From positions 1-32,572 of the IMG/VR virus record IMGVR_UViG_3300029309_000176: a DNA stretch of 32,572 bases; one strand, given 5' to 3'. Shown piece by piece: positions 23,733-30,371 of this stretch (position 1 is the stretch's first letter; each line of letters starts with the position of its first letter). The notes under the pieces were generated by a model. It was given only the letters and a program-made list of their open reading frames with translations, did no database searches and was not told the origin of the DNA. The DNA is from a virus. Both the position numbers and the translations under genes were made by a program.

Positions 23733-23761
23733 TTGTTTTGTCATAAATAAAAGATTAAAAT
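23733..23761 (+). promoter_or_regulatory. Candidate sigma-70-like promoter
   Basis: TTGTTT at 23733-23738, a 17-base spacer and TAAAAT at 23756-23761. It starts right after the metallophosphoesterase stop and would transcribe the genes at 23776 and 23928. It matches the consensus moderately well and lacks the TTTGATTAA core. Confidence 0.4.
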
Positions 23762-23775
23762 AAAATTAGGTATAT

Positions 23776-23919
23776 ATGGCTAAAAAATTAGTTGGTATAG
23801 AAAATGACGGATTAAAAGCAAAAGTAATTTATATTGAAAATGATACTTGGTTTAGCGAGGATCTAAAAGTGGGTATAACAATGCTTAAAGATTTAATTCC
23901 TGAAAAAGATAACAAGTAA
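23776..23919 (+). CDS. Small hypothetical protein (47 aa)
   Basis: ATG 23776 is preceded by TTAGG and opens a 47-codon frame to TAA 23917. The product starts MAKKLVGIENDGLKAK and is mixed charged, with a likely strand followed by a helix. It is the first gene after the candidate promoter and before the lysozyme-like gene. No family recognised. Confidence 0.5.
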   Translation: MAKKLVGIENDGLKAKVIYIENDTWFSEDLKVGITMLKDLIPEKDNK

Positions 23920-23927
23920 ATTAGGTT

Positions 23928-24377
23928 TTGTTAGAAGGACTTATTTTAACTTGTGTTTTGTCATCTCCATTTACAATGGCTGAAGTAGATGAGTATAATT
24001 CTTGTAATGATCGAAACGAAATTATTTATTTTATGCAAAGTTATATTCCTGTTTTTAGCAAATATTTTGAGCCTTCTGATATTGAAACTGCTTTACGAAT
24101 TACTTTTTGTGAAAGTTCAGGTAATCCAAACGCAATAAATAAAAATAAAGATAATTCTTATGATAAGGGGCTTTGGCAGTTTAATGATCAAACATGGGAT
24201 TGGCTTATACCAAAGTTAAAAATTCAACAAGATAGATTTGATATAGAAACTTCTACTGCGGTGGCTAGTTGGCTTATTTATAATGATACTATCAATCATT
24301 GGTGGCCAAGTTCATCTTGTTGGAAAATCAATCTTAAGACATATACTAGCTTCGAGCTAGAGCGATTTTTAGACTAA
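23928..24377 (+). CDS. Lytic transglycosylase/lysozyme-like endolysin
   Basis: A 149-residue protein beginning at TTG 23928 (TTAGG lies upstream). A hydrophobic N-terminus (LEGLILTCVLSSPFTMA) resembles a signal peptide. The rest has the SLT/lysozyme-like order: FCESSGNPNAINKNKDNSYDKGLWQF, with catalytic Glu in CESSGNP and the G-L-W-Q motif, then helix TAVASWLIYND and WWPSSSCW. It should cleave peptidoglycan glycan strands during entry or lysis. It lies outside the main lysis block but close to it. With a signal peptide it could be exported independently of the holin. Confidence 0.8.
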   Translation: MLEGLILTCVLSSPFTMAEVDEYNSCNDRNEIIYFMQSYIPVFSKYFEPSDIETALRITFCESSGNPNAINKNKDNSYDKGLWQFNDQTWDWLIPKLKIQQDRFDIETSTAVASWLIYNDTINHWWPSSSCWKINLKTYTSFELERFLD

Positions 24378-24448
24378 CGGTTCATAACTATCAACGATCA
24401 AAGGTGGTTGAGTAGGCATTATCTACTGAGAAAAATATTTTAAGACTA

Positions 24449-24476
24449 TTGACATAAAATAAATCTTTGATTAAAT
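24449..24476 (+). promoter_or_regulatory. Promoter of the TTTGATTAA family, copy 2
   Basis: TTGACA at 24449-24454, a 16-base spacer and TGA-TTAAAT at 24468-24476. The core and the downstream GTCTTATAAATTG-TTTTTTAGAAAGGAAC are almost identical to copy 1. It should drive 24514-25044. The non-coding gap 24378-24513 also holds a degenerate part of the two-box element (ACTATCAACGAT at 24387-24398). Confidence 0.7.
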
Positions 24477-24513
24477 TAGTCTTATAAATTGTTTTTTAGA
24501 AAGGAACAACATA

Positions 24514-24687
24514 ATGAAAATATTTAAAGTTACACCAATAACTAAAGAAGGTAAAGATTTTATGGGTGGAGTATTTACTTTTCAAGAGTGGGATTATCAA
24601 AATTGGTTGCAAAATGTAATAGGAAATTCAAATATAAAAGTCGGAACAAAAGATTTTGAAGTTGAAGTACAAGAGGAGGTTAAATAA
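24514..24687 (+). CDS. Small hypothetical protein (57 aa)
   Basis: ATG 24514 follows AGAAAGGAAC, the same leader as at 1940 and 31647. The 57-residue product (start MKIFKVTPITKEGKDF) has beta-strand character and ends in an acidic stretch. The stop overlaps the next ATG (TAATG). It is the first gene of a short promoter-driven unit. Function unknown. Confidence 0.6.
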   Translation: MKIFKVTPITKEGKDFMGGVFTFQEWDYQNWLQNVIGNSNIKVGTKDFEVEVQEEVK

Positions 24688-24908
24688 TGAACTTAAATTA
24701 CTCAATTTTATTTGAAAAAACAGGTCTTGATCTAAATGATGACGAAAAAAAAGTTATCGAAGTCACTCACAGAGAAAACTTACCTTTATTAGATATTGGC
24801 TCTTTAGAGCACTTTATACACGAGTGCGATTATCAAAATATTCATTGGGGTAAAGTTGATAATGCGATATCAAAAATAAATAAAGAATTGAGAAAATATG
24901 CTTTGTAA
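24687..24908 (+). CDS. Small acidic hypothetical protein
   Basis: A 73-residue acidic, helical protein with GAGGAGG just upstream of ATG 24687. It has phrases DLNDDEKKVIEVTHREN and IGSLEHFIHECDYQNIHW without a known motif. It overlaps the following zinc-ribbon gene by 11 bases. Its place after a TTTGATTAA promoter suggests early expression. Confidence 0.65.
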   Translation: MNLNYSILFEKTGLDLNDDEKKVIEVTHRENLPLLDIGSLEHFIHECDYQNIHWGKVDNAISKINKELRKYAL

Positions 24909-25044
24909 TACCTGTAAAAGAAAATTACAAAAATTCTACCACCATATTATTGTTGAGGAACTTGAAAATGCAGGATCAATGGTACGACATATTTGTACAA
25001 AATGTTTTCTTGCAGAATTAGAAAATGACTTGGTTAAATCTTAG
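24898..25044 (+). CDS. Zinc-finger mini-protein (48 aa)
   Basis: A frame of 48 codons from ATG 24898 to TAG 25042. CNTC at residues 3-6 and CTKC at about 34-37 form a Cys4 site, with a helical segment between and after. It is the fourth small Cys4 protein of this genome. A nucleic-acid or protein-binding role is likely. No ribosome site is obvious, but the overlap with the upstream gene allows coupling. Confidence 0.55.
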   Translation: MLCNTCKRKLQKFYHHIIVEELENAGSMVRHICTKCFLAELENDLVKS

Positions 25045-25046
25045 AT

Positions 25047-25074
25047 TTGACAAGCCTGAGTTTTGTGTTATAAT
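25047..25074 (+). promoter_or_regulatory. Consensus sigma-70 promoter, likely leaderless start
   Basis: TTGACA at 25047-25052, 16-base spacer and TATAAT at 25069-25074, with the extended TGT at 25066-25068. Both hexamers match the consensus perfectly. The next ATG is at 25081, where transcription itself is expected to begin, so the mRNA probably has no 5' leader. Confidence 0.85.
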
Positions 25075-25080
25075 ACTAAT

Positions 25081-25884
25081 ATGGGGATAAATAAAAGAGT
25101 GAATAATACAGTTAGAAAACAACAAAATAAAGTCTATTCAGCAGAAGGAGTTTTAGAAACTACCTACAATTTGATTCCTAACCTTTGGAAAATAAATTCT
25201 GCAACTTTTACTGATCGACAACCAAATCCTAATTTTAGACTTATTGTTGATCAAACAGGTGTAATTACATCAATTCAACAAAGCAAGTTCAAAATACACG
25301 AAATTGACGAATACGATATTGAAAGGCCTGATAATTTTAATAATAGAGTTAATACTTACAGACAAATAATTACTTATGGAGCAAAAAACCCAAACAGACT
25401 TCCAAAAGATAAAGTAAATAAATTAGTAAATCAACAAGTAAAAAGAACAGTATATACAAAAGCCTTTTATAAAAAATATTTTGGGAACAGCCAACCAAAA
25501 ATTACCTGCGAAGGAAACACAGGATCTTGTTGGTATCACCCTGATAACACAATTACTTTAAAAAGTTGGGCAAGCGACGCAACAATATTGCACGAACTTG
25601 CACACCAACGCTCGAAAAAGCATGGAAAAATATTTGCAACAAATTACCTGTTATTAGTAGGCAGATTTATGGATCATGGGCAACAAGCAAAATTAGTGCA
25701 TAGTTTTAAAAAATGGGGTGTTGAATACAATGGAACTTTCAGACACACAAACAGGTGCTTACTTGATAATGGTGTTACTGATACTGAAATCTTAAATATG
25801 CCATACAATAATGATAAAAGGTGCTCACAAGGATCAACCAAACACTTCAACATTACCGAAAGACAATTACGCTTTGAAAGTTAA
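25081..25884 (+). CDS. HEXXH putative metallohydrolase
   Basis: A 267-residue protein from ATG 25081. I rejected the in-frame TTG 25063 because it lies inside the promoter. The motif ILHELAHQRSKKHGKIF (H171, E172, H175, H182) binds zinc. The pattern HExAHxxxxxxHGxxF followed by a helix YLLLVGRFM resembles the putative metallohydrolase family TIGR04338, known mainly from Actinobacteria and their phages. No membrane segment is visible. It may be a protease or zinc-dependent regulator; the substrate is unknown. Confidence 0.7.
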   Translation: MGINKRVNNTVRKQQNKVYSAEGVLETTYNLIPNLWKINSATFTDRQPNPNFRLIVDQTGVITSIQQSKFKIHEIDEYDIERPDNFNNRVNTYRQIITYGAKNPNRLPKDKVNKLVNQQVKRTVYTKAFYKKYFGNSQPKITCEGNTGSCWYHPDNTITLKSWASDATILHELAHQRSKKHGKIFATNYLLLVGRFMDHGQQAKLVHSFKKWGVEYNGTFRHTNRCLLDNGVTDTEILNMPYNNDKRCSQGSTKHFNITERQLRFES

Positions 25885-25886
25885 AA

Positions 25887-26138
25887 ATGAAATTTGAAAC
25901 ACCCCAAAAACCAATAAAAGAAAATGAATTTAGAAGTGATTACAAACAAAATATATATAACACTTTAAATCGTGGAGATTTTATTTGTAGCTTACAAAAT
26001 CCTGAAGCAAGAAAAACTATATTTGAAATAAAAACAAAATTAAATATGAATATTCAAAAACTGCACTGCGATTGTGAAAAGTTTTCTCGTATTCATATAG
26101 CATATTATTACGAGTGGGCAACTGAATTCAGGCAATAG
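25887..26138 (+). CDS. Small hypothetical protein
   Basis: An 83-residue basic protein two bases after the metallohydrolase stop, probably translated from the same mRNA. It has a helical middle (EARKTIFEIKTKLNMNIQKL) and two Cys (HCDCEKF) near the C-terminus. No motif was recognised. The downstream gap 26139-26321 contains a two-box element, a strong hairpin and the promoter for the ParB gene. Confidence 0.6.
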   Translation: MKFETPQKPIKENEFRSDYKQNIYNTLNRGDFICSLQNPEARKTIFEIKTKLNMNIQKLHCDCEKFSRIHIAYYYEWATEFRQ

Positions 26139-26152
26139 GCTTCCTTGCATAC

Positions 26153-26195
26153 ACTATCAACTCTACTTTTTAAATCGCTTAGACACGATCCTAGT
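26153..26195 (-). repeat. Two-box intergenic element, reverse copy
   Basis: Read on the minus strand, box A (ACTAGGATCGTGT, 26195-26183) and box B (AGAGTTGATAGT, 26164-26153) are exact and start 31 bases apart, as in the plus copies at 1767 and 31478. Here the element is also flanked by ACTATCA/TGATAGT as an inverted repeat (26153-26159 and 26194-26200). Confidence 0.75.
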
Positions 26196-26226
26196 GATAG
26201 TAAAAGTTCAACTAAAGCGCTACAAA

Positions 26227-26258
26227 GACAAAAGCCCATATATTTATGGGCTTATGTC
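26227..26258. terminator. Strong hairpin, possible terminator
   Basis: GACA-A-AAGCCCATA, loop TATT, TATGGGCTT-A-TGTC: 13 base pairs with one A-A mismatch. It lies between the gene ending at 26138 and the ParB promoter, so it would end the upstream transcript. The plus-strand tail is not T-rich, whereas the minus strand has TTTTGTCTTT, so it may act mainly as an RNA 3' end or in both directions. Confidence 0.6.
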
Positions 26259-26304
26259 TAACAGGGGATAAATTACTTTTTATCTATCTTATAATATCAT
26301 TTTT

Positions 26305-26313
26305 TGCTAAAAT
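26305..26313 (+). promoter_or_regulatory. Extended -10 promoter of the ParB cassette
   Basis: TGCTAAAAT at 26305-26313 resembles the TGnTATAAT motifs before 2768 and 25081. No good -35 is seen. ATG 26322 lies 8 bases downstream, near the expected transcription start, so this mRNA too could be leaderless. Confidence 0.5.
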
Positions 26314-26321
26314 ATAAAAGT

Positions 26322-27383
26322 ATGAACACAGAAAAGATACCAATTGACAACTTAAAATTTGATCTAAATAATGTCAGGAAGCATGATGATAACTCAATAA
26401 AAGCAATTGCAAATTCTTTATCAGCATTTGGCCAAAGAAAACCAATTGTAATTGATCAAAATAATACTGTTATTGCAGGGAATGGAACATTAAAGGCAGG
26501 TATTTACTTAGGCTTAAAAGAATTAGATTGTGTTAAAGTTCCTGATGATTGGAGTAAAGAAAAAATAAAAGCCTTTGCTATCGCCGATAATAAAACACAT
26601 GATTTATCAGAATTTGATAATGAACTTTTATTAAACACTCTACAAGAACTTAATGAGTTCGAAATAGAAGTAACTGGATTTGAGGCAGATGAACTTGAGG
26701 ATTTAATGATGTTCAAAAAAAATCCTTTCAAAACAATTAAAATTGATATAAATGAACTGAAACCACACCCGAAAAATTACCAAGAACACCCTGAGGATCA
26801 ATTAGAGCATATTATAAACTCAATAAACACACATGGCTTTTACAGAAATATAGTGATCGCTAAAGACTTTACAATTTTAGCGGGTCATGGAGTTGTTGAA
26901 GCAGTAAAAAAAATGGGCTCAATAAAAAGAGTTCCTGTAATTAAACTAAATATTGATAGCAACTCAGTTCAAGCTTTAAAAGTGCTTACTTCTGATAACG
27001 AAATTTCACAATTAGCACAGGTTAATGATAAAGCACTTACCAACTTGCTTAAAGAAATACTTGAACTTGACGACACAATATTAGGAACAGGATATAACGA
27101 GGATCAATTATCGGCTTTAGCTTATACTTCAACAACAAAAAACGAACTCGGCAATAAACAAGACGCAGATGATTGGGTAGGAATTTTTGAACACGAACAA
27201 AGACCTGAAGTTTTTAGTGTTGTTGTTAAATTTGAAAGCAACGAGGATAGAGAAAAATTTGTTGAGGAAAAAGGTATTGAGAACTTTCATAATCAAAGAG
27301 GAAATGTATGGAGCACATATTGGCCTTACAGAGATAAAGATGATGTCAGTAATCTTTTCTTAGTTGATGATGACGAAAATTAA
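26322..27383 (+). CDS. Double ParB-like domain protein
   Basis: A 353-residue protein from ATG 26322 (TTG 26304 would lie in the promoter). The first ParB N-terminal domain covers about 3-85, with RKHDDNSIKAIANSLSAFGQRKPIV and GNGTLKAGIYLGL. A second covers about 143-230, with LKPHPKNYQEHPEDQLEHI and the variant GHGVVEAVKKMG. The C-terminal 70 residues form another domain (FSVVVKFESNEDREKFVEEKG). In phages, ParB-fold proteins like this lie beside DNA methylases or base-modification genes and are nucleases or nucleotide-using enzymes rather than partition proteins. The neighbour below supports this view. Confidence 0.8.
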   Translation: MNTEKIPIDNLKFDLNNVRKHDDNSIKAIANSLSAFGQRKPIVIDQNNTVIAGNGTLKAGIYLGLKELDCVKVPDDWSKEKIKAFAIADNKTHDLSEFDNELLLNTLQELNEFEIEVTGFEADELEDLMMFKKNPFKTIKIDINELKPHPKNYQEHPEDQLEHIINSINTHGFYRNIVIAKDFTILAGHGVVEAVKKMGSIKRVPVIKLNIDSNSVQALKVLTSDNEISQLAQVNDKALTNLLKEILELDDTILGTGYNEDQLSALAYTSTTKNELGNKQDADDWVGIFEHEQRPEVFSVVVKFESNEDREKFVEEKGIENFHNQRGNVWSTYWPYRDKDDVSNLFLVDDDEN

Positions 27384-28263
27384 ATATCCAATATTTATAA
27401 TATCAAAAGGCAGGCATGATGTAGGTTATACTGCAAAAATGTTTTTAAAAGATAAAGTACCTTTTAAAATTGTTGTAGAGCCTCAGGAATTTGATGACTA
27501 TTCAAGATTTTTTGATGAAAAATTACTTATAAAAACTCCTTTTAGCAATTTAGGTCAGGGATCAATACCTGTAAGAAACTTTTGTTGGGATATGGCTGAG
27601 GAAATGGGAGCAGAAAGACATTGGGTATTTGACGACAATATACGATACATGCAGGCTTGGTATAAAGGAAAAAGACTTCATTGTCAAAGTACATTAGGAA
27701 TAAAGGCAGTTGAAAAATTTACTGATCGATATGAAAACATAGCAATATCAGGTATGAATTACAGTTTTTTTGTAGTTCCTAAACAAAATGTCAATATCCC
27801 TGCATATATTACAAACACAAAAATTTACAGTAATTTATTAATTAAAACAGATTTAGATTTTCGGTGGCGAGGAAGGTATAACGAGGACACAGACTTATGC
27901 TTACAAGCACTTAGTAAAGGATATTGTACAGTTCAAATTAATAATTTTATGATTCAAAAAAATCAAACAATGACTATGAAAGGTGGGAATATGAGTGAGC
28001 TTTATCAGGGAGATGGAAGGCTAACAATGAGTAAAAGTTTAGAAAAAATGTGGCCAAGAGTTGTTGTGACTTCAAGAAAATTTGGAAGGCCACAACACCA
28101 TATAAAGAAAAATTGGAGACAATTTAATACTCGATTAATACCAAGAAAAGATATAAATTGGGATAATATTGAACAGGAAAAACTAAACATAACTGCAACT
28201 GATCGAGGTATTGAAAGTGAATATTTAAAAAAATTTGTAGATGAGATAAATGATAAAAAATAA
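27367..28263 (+). CDS. Glycosyltransferase resembling TET-associated (TAGT) family
   Basis: A 298-residue protein. It opens YPIFIISKGRHDVGYTAKMF, continues PFKIVVEPQEFDDYSRF and IPVRNFCWDMAEEMGAERHW, and has the putative metal/nucleotide-sugar motif VFDDNIRYM. These blocks resemble the TAGT glycosyltransferases proposed to add sugars to oxidised or hypermodified DNA bases. A later WRGRYNEDTDLCLQAL fits the acidic catalytic region. It overlaps the ParB gene by 17 bases. No TET/JBP oxygenase or cytosine methylase is present in the window, so the acceptor base or other acceptor is unknown. Confidence 0.7.
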   Translation: MMTKIKYPIFIISKGRHDVGYTAKMFLKDKVPFKIVVEPQEFDDYSRFFDEKLLIKTPFSNLGQGSIPVRNFCWDMAEEMGAERHWVFDDNIRYMQAWYKGKRLHCQSTLGIKAVEKFTDRYENIAISGMNYSFFVVPKQNVNIPAYITNTKIYSNLLIKTDLDFRWRGRYNEDTDLCLQALSKGYCTVQINNFMIQKNQTMTMKGGNMSELYQGDGRLTMSKSLEKMWPRVVVTSRKFGRPQHHIKKNWRQFNTRLIPRKDINWDNIEQEKLNITATDRGIESEYLKKFVDEINDKK

Positions 28264-28792
28264 TAGAGAATTTGATATTAAAGAAAATGAAAGTTATACA
28301 GAGTGGAAAATAAGAAAAAGTCAAGAAAATAATTTACCTTCTAGCATGAGTCAAAGAAATAGCAGTAAAAACTCTATTGGTCTTTGTAAGAATACAAATG
28401 AAAAGAAAAATATTTGTAAATGTAAAGCTTGTATTGCAAGAAGGAACAGAAACAAAGGACGCAGAAAACAAAATCAAGCTCGTAAATTACTTAAAATACC
28501 TTCAAACAGATTTGCAGGTGCAGACGCACACGAGGAAAATTGGAGCACAGGTATTCGTGTTGAAGTAAAATCAGGAAAACAGGTTAAGCCTTTTGCTACG
28601 GCTTTTTACAAAGGTAAATTACAAAGTGACACAAACCATAAGGCGATAGGTACAGGATCAAAGCCTTTTGCTTATGTTGCTATGCCTGACGGAAAAAATA
28701 CAGGTATTATTGCACTTGAAATAAAAGATTTAGAAAATTTTTGTTTAGAAGTTTTAAAAAATTTTGGATATTCATTAGATTATGAACAGTAA
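28250..28792 (+). CDS. PD-(D/E)XK nuclease, Holliday-junction resolvase-like
   Basis: A 180-residue protein overlapping the previous gene by 14 bases. A Cys cluster (NICKCKACIARRNRNKGRRKQ) lies at about 53-73, then a basic helix and the nuclease core ENWSTGIRVEVKSGKQV, whose V-E-V-K-S is the (D/E)xK part of the PD-(D/E)XK fold. Similar Cys-plus-ExK proteins in actinophages are annotated as resolvases. It may cut branched DNA during recombination or packaging, or act on modified DNA together with the ParB protein. Confidence 0.65.
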   Translation: MIKNNREFDIKENESYTEWKIRKSQENNLPSSMSQRNSSKNSIGLCKNTNEKKNICKCKACIARRNRNKGRRKQNQARKLLKIPSNRFAGADAHEENWSTGIRVEVKSGKQVKPFATAFYKGKLQSDTNHKAIGTGSKPFAYVAMPDGKNTGIIALEIKDLENFCLEVLKNFGYSLDYEQ

Positions 28793-28827
28793 AAAGTCAA
28801 TAAGTTCAACACTTTGAAGGTTGATAG

Positions 28828-28870
28828 TTATTCAACTCTACTTTAGAAATTGCTTAAACTCGAAGGTAGT
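28828..28870 (-). repeat. Two-box intergenic element, diverged reverse copy
   Basis: On the minus strand it reads ACTACCTTCGAGT (box A, four changes) and AGAGTTGAATAA (box B, first eight bases exact), again 31 bases apart. The middle, TTAAGCAATTTCTAAAG, is close to the copy at 31478. It occupies the gap between the convergent genes ending at 28792 and 28878. Confidence 0.6.
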
Positions 28871-28877
28871 GCATGTT

Positions 28878-29345
28878 TTAAGTATTAACTGTATTCCATG
28901 CGTTAAATTCACCTAAATAAAACCCTTTTTTATCGGAATACCAAGTATAAGGAACTGCAGGAATATCAGAAAATTGATTATAAAAAATGGGATCTTTTCT
29001 GTATAAATTTGACTGATGACTTCTGTGAAGCCAAAAGTTACCAAGCCAAATAGGCTTATTTTCAGGATAAAGATTTCGATATTGACTGTATTGACTTGAT
29101 ACTTGATCCCAAACAGTATCTTTGTAGCCTTTTTTTATCCAAGTTGTACAAATTACTCTTGTATATTCGTAAAGCCAATTTTCTGAGTCTCTCCACATAT
29201 TAATAATGGGGTGGTGTCTCCAACCTGTGTCTTTTGTAATTGCGTTAAATATTTGTAAGCACTCAACTCTTTGCTTGCCTAATCTTTTATTATCAAGAAC
29301 TTTAGCACTTTCATAAAAATCCTCGTATGGTAAAAATGTCTGCAT
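28878..29345 (-). CDS. Pyrimidine-dimer DNA glycosylase
   Basis: A 155-residue protein and the only gene on the minus strand. It starts MQTFLPYEDFYESAKVLDNKRLGKQRVECLQIF and continues GWRHHPIINMWRDSENWLYEY and WIKKGY, the hallmark order of the Pyr_excise family. Related enzymes (T4 endonuclease V and its mycobacterial relatives) remove UV-made thymine dimers using an N-terminal amine. AGGAGA precedes the start and an extended -10 (TGTTATAAT) lies at 29378-29370. Having its own promoter and direction marks it as a separate repair cassette, useful to a phage in sunlit water. Confidence 0.88.
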   Translation of the reverse strand: MQTFLPYEDFYESAKVLDNKRLGKQRVECLQIFNAITKDTGWRHHPIINMWRDSENWLYEYTRVICTTWIKKGYKDTVWDQVSSQYSQYRNLYPENKPIWLGNFWLHRSHQSNLYRKDPIFYNQFSDIPAVPYTWYSDKKGFYLGEFNAWNTVNT

Positions 29346-29369
29346 ATTTATCTCCTGTTATTTTTAAGT

Positions 29370-29378
29370 ATTATAACA
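29370..29378 (-). promoter_or_regulatory. Extended -10 promoter for the glycosylase
   Basis: TGTTATAAT read on the minus strand from 29378 to 29370 is identical to the motif before 25081. It precedes ATG 29345 by about 25 bases, with AGGAGA in between. It is divergent from the plus-strand promoter at 29385-29412, so both may be controlled from the same site. Confidence 0.6.
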
Positions 29379-29384
29379 ACATGA

Positions 29385-29412
29385 AGGACAAATATTTAAT
29401 TTTTGATTTAAT
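29385..29412 (+). promoter_or_regulatory. Promoter of the TTTGATTAA family, copy 4 (variant)
   Basis: AGGACA at 29385-29390, 16-base spacer and TGA-TTTAAT at 29404-29412. The core TTTTTGATTTAATTTGTC resembles the other three copies less exactly. It would transcribe the recombination/replication genes from 29543 with a leader of about 120 bases. Confidence 0.5.
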
Positions 29413-29477
29413 TTGTCGTGGTAATATATTAATATAATTTTTATGTATCGCATTATGAGTGCGTTATAACATACCCT

Positions 29478-29529
29478 TGGTGTTGGAGGCTAGAACAGGC
29501 AACTGCAAAAGCCTCTTGCACCTTTTATT
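29478..29529 (+). ncRNA. Structured leader RNA or attenuator
   Basis: GGTG-TT-GGAGGC (29479-29490) pairs with GCCTC-TT-GCACC (29511-29522). Inside is a small CAG-GCAA-CUG hairpin with a GNRA tetraloop (29497-29506). The outer stem is followed by TTTTATT, so it could act as an intrinsic terminator or attenuator. It lies in the long leader before the HTH gene. I do not recognise it as a known riboswitch. Confidence 0.55.
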
Positions 29530-29542
29530 AGGAGAAGTAAAA

Positions 29543-29785
29543 ATGAGTGAAGTTAATACTTACTTTGATCCTGTATCTAATGCAGAGATCGCAGACATTA
29601 TGGGAGTAACAAGACAAAAAGTTTCGTCTTTACATTTTCATAATAAACTTCCTGAGCCATACAAAGTCTTAAAATGTGGGCCTTTGTGGGATAAAAAAGA
29701 AATTACAAATTGGCTACAAAATAATAATATGATCAAAACAGGAGATAATTATGAACCCAAGACTACAACAAATAATTCTGTCTAA
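29543..29785 (+). CDS. Excisionase/AlpA-like HTH protein
   Basis: An 80-residue protein from ATG 29543 (AGGAGAAGT upstream; the longer frame from 29459 covers the structured leader). Residues 12-52 form a MerR/excisionase-type helix-turn-helix (VSNAEIADIMGVTRQKVSSLHFHNKLPEP), then GPLWDKKEITNWL, the usual wing and closing helix. It probably regulates this operon or acts in DNA recombination. No integrase was found, so excisionase in the strict sense is unlikely. Its end overlaps the Rad52-like gene by 35 bases. Confidence 0.7.
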   Translation: MSEVNTYFDPVSNAEIADIMGVTRQKVSSLHFHNKLPEPYKVLKCGPLWDKKEITNWLQNNNMIKTGDNYEPKTTTNNSV

Positions 29786-30362
29786 ACCATGGAATAAAAA
29801 ATTAGTAAAAAAACTTAATAAAGGCTTTGGAGATATTGACTATGTTGAGCATACTCAAGTTACTCAAAAGCTTATTGCAGTAAGTCCTGATTGGCACTTT
29901 GACATTAATGAATATATTAAAGACACAGTGGAGGACATGAATGGTATTCAAAGAACTTTTATTACAGGAGTTCAAGTAACTATTCAAATGAAAATAGATG
30001 GACAGTATCTAAGTAGAAGTGAGGTTGGTATGTGTGACAAGCCTTTCTTTCACAGTGATCCTTCAAAAGTTTATAACAATGGACAAAGAGCTAAAGAGTG
30101 TGTATCAGACGCAATTAAAAGATGTGCTATGAGATTTGGTGTTGGTATTGAATTATATGACACAGACGCATGGATAAGCGATTGGCTTTCTAAGGAAAAT
30201 ATTGAAAGTCAAGAACATGCTGATTATTTACAGGACTTACAAAATGATGAACAACAAGCAAGTGATCAAGAACTTTTAGATGAATTGAATAATTCTGATG
30301 AAAATAAAAATATATATAAAATAATGGAGGAAATAGAAACAAAAGTCATGGAAGAAGAATAA
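29751..30362 (+). CDS. Rad52-like single-strand annealing protein
   Basis: A 203-residue protein. Residues about 25-140 match the Rad52/Sak type: DYVEHTQVTQKLIAVSPDWHFDI, a central beta sheet (RTFITGVQVTIQMKIDG), and AKECVSDAIKRCAMRFGVGIELY, the family's signature helix. It would bind single-stranded DNA and anneal complementary strands. The acidic C-terminal tail (QQASDQELLDELNNSDENK) is typical of proteins that touch partner factors. AGGAGA precedes ATG 29751. Next to an initiator-like gene, it suggests recombination-dependent replication. Confidence 0.82.
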   Translation: MNPRLQQIILSKPWNKKLVKKLNKGFGDIDYVEHTQVTQKLIAVSPDWHFDINEYIKDTVEDMNGIQRTFITGVQVTIQMKIDGQYLSRSEVGMCDKPFFHSDPSKVYNNGQRAKECVSDAIKRCAMRFGVGIELYDTDAWISDWLSKENIESQEHADYLQDLQNDEQQASDQELLDELNNSDENKNIYKIMEEIETKVMEEE

Positions 30363-30371
30363 AATTCTACC

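Noticed and set aside
25063-25080. TTG start for the HEXXH protein, adding six residues
   Set aside because: The TTG lies inside the extended -10 of a perfect promoter, so it would not be transcribed. ATG 25081 is used instead.
29543-29785. True excisionase that works with an integrase
   Set aside because: The HTH type fits, but no integrase or attachment site is present, so a regulator or recombination accessory is more likely.
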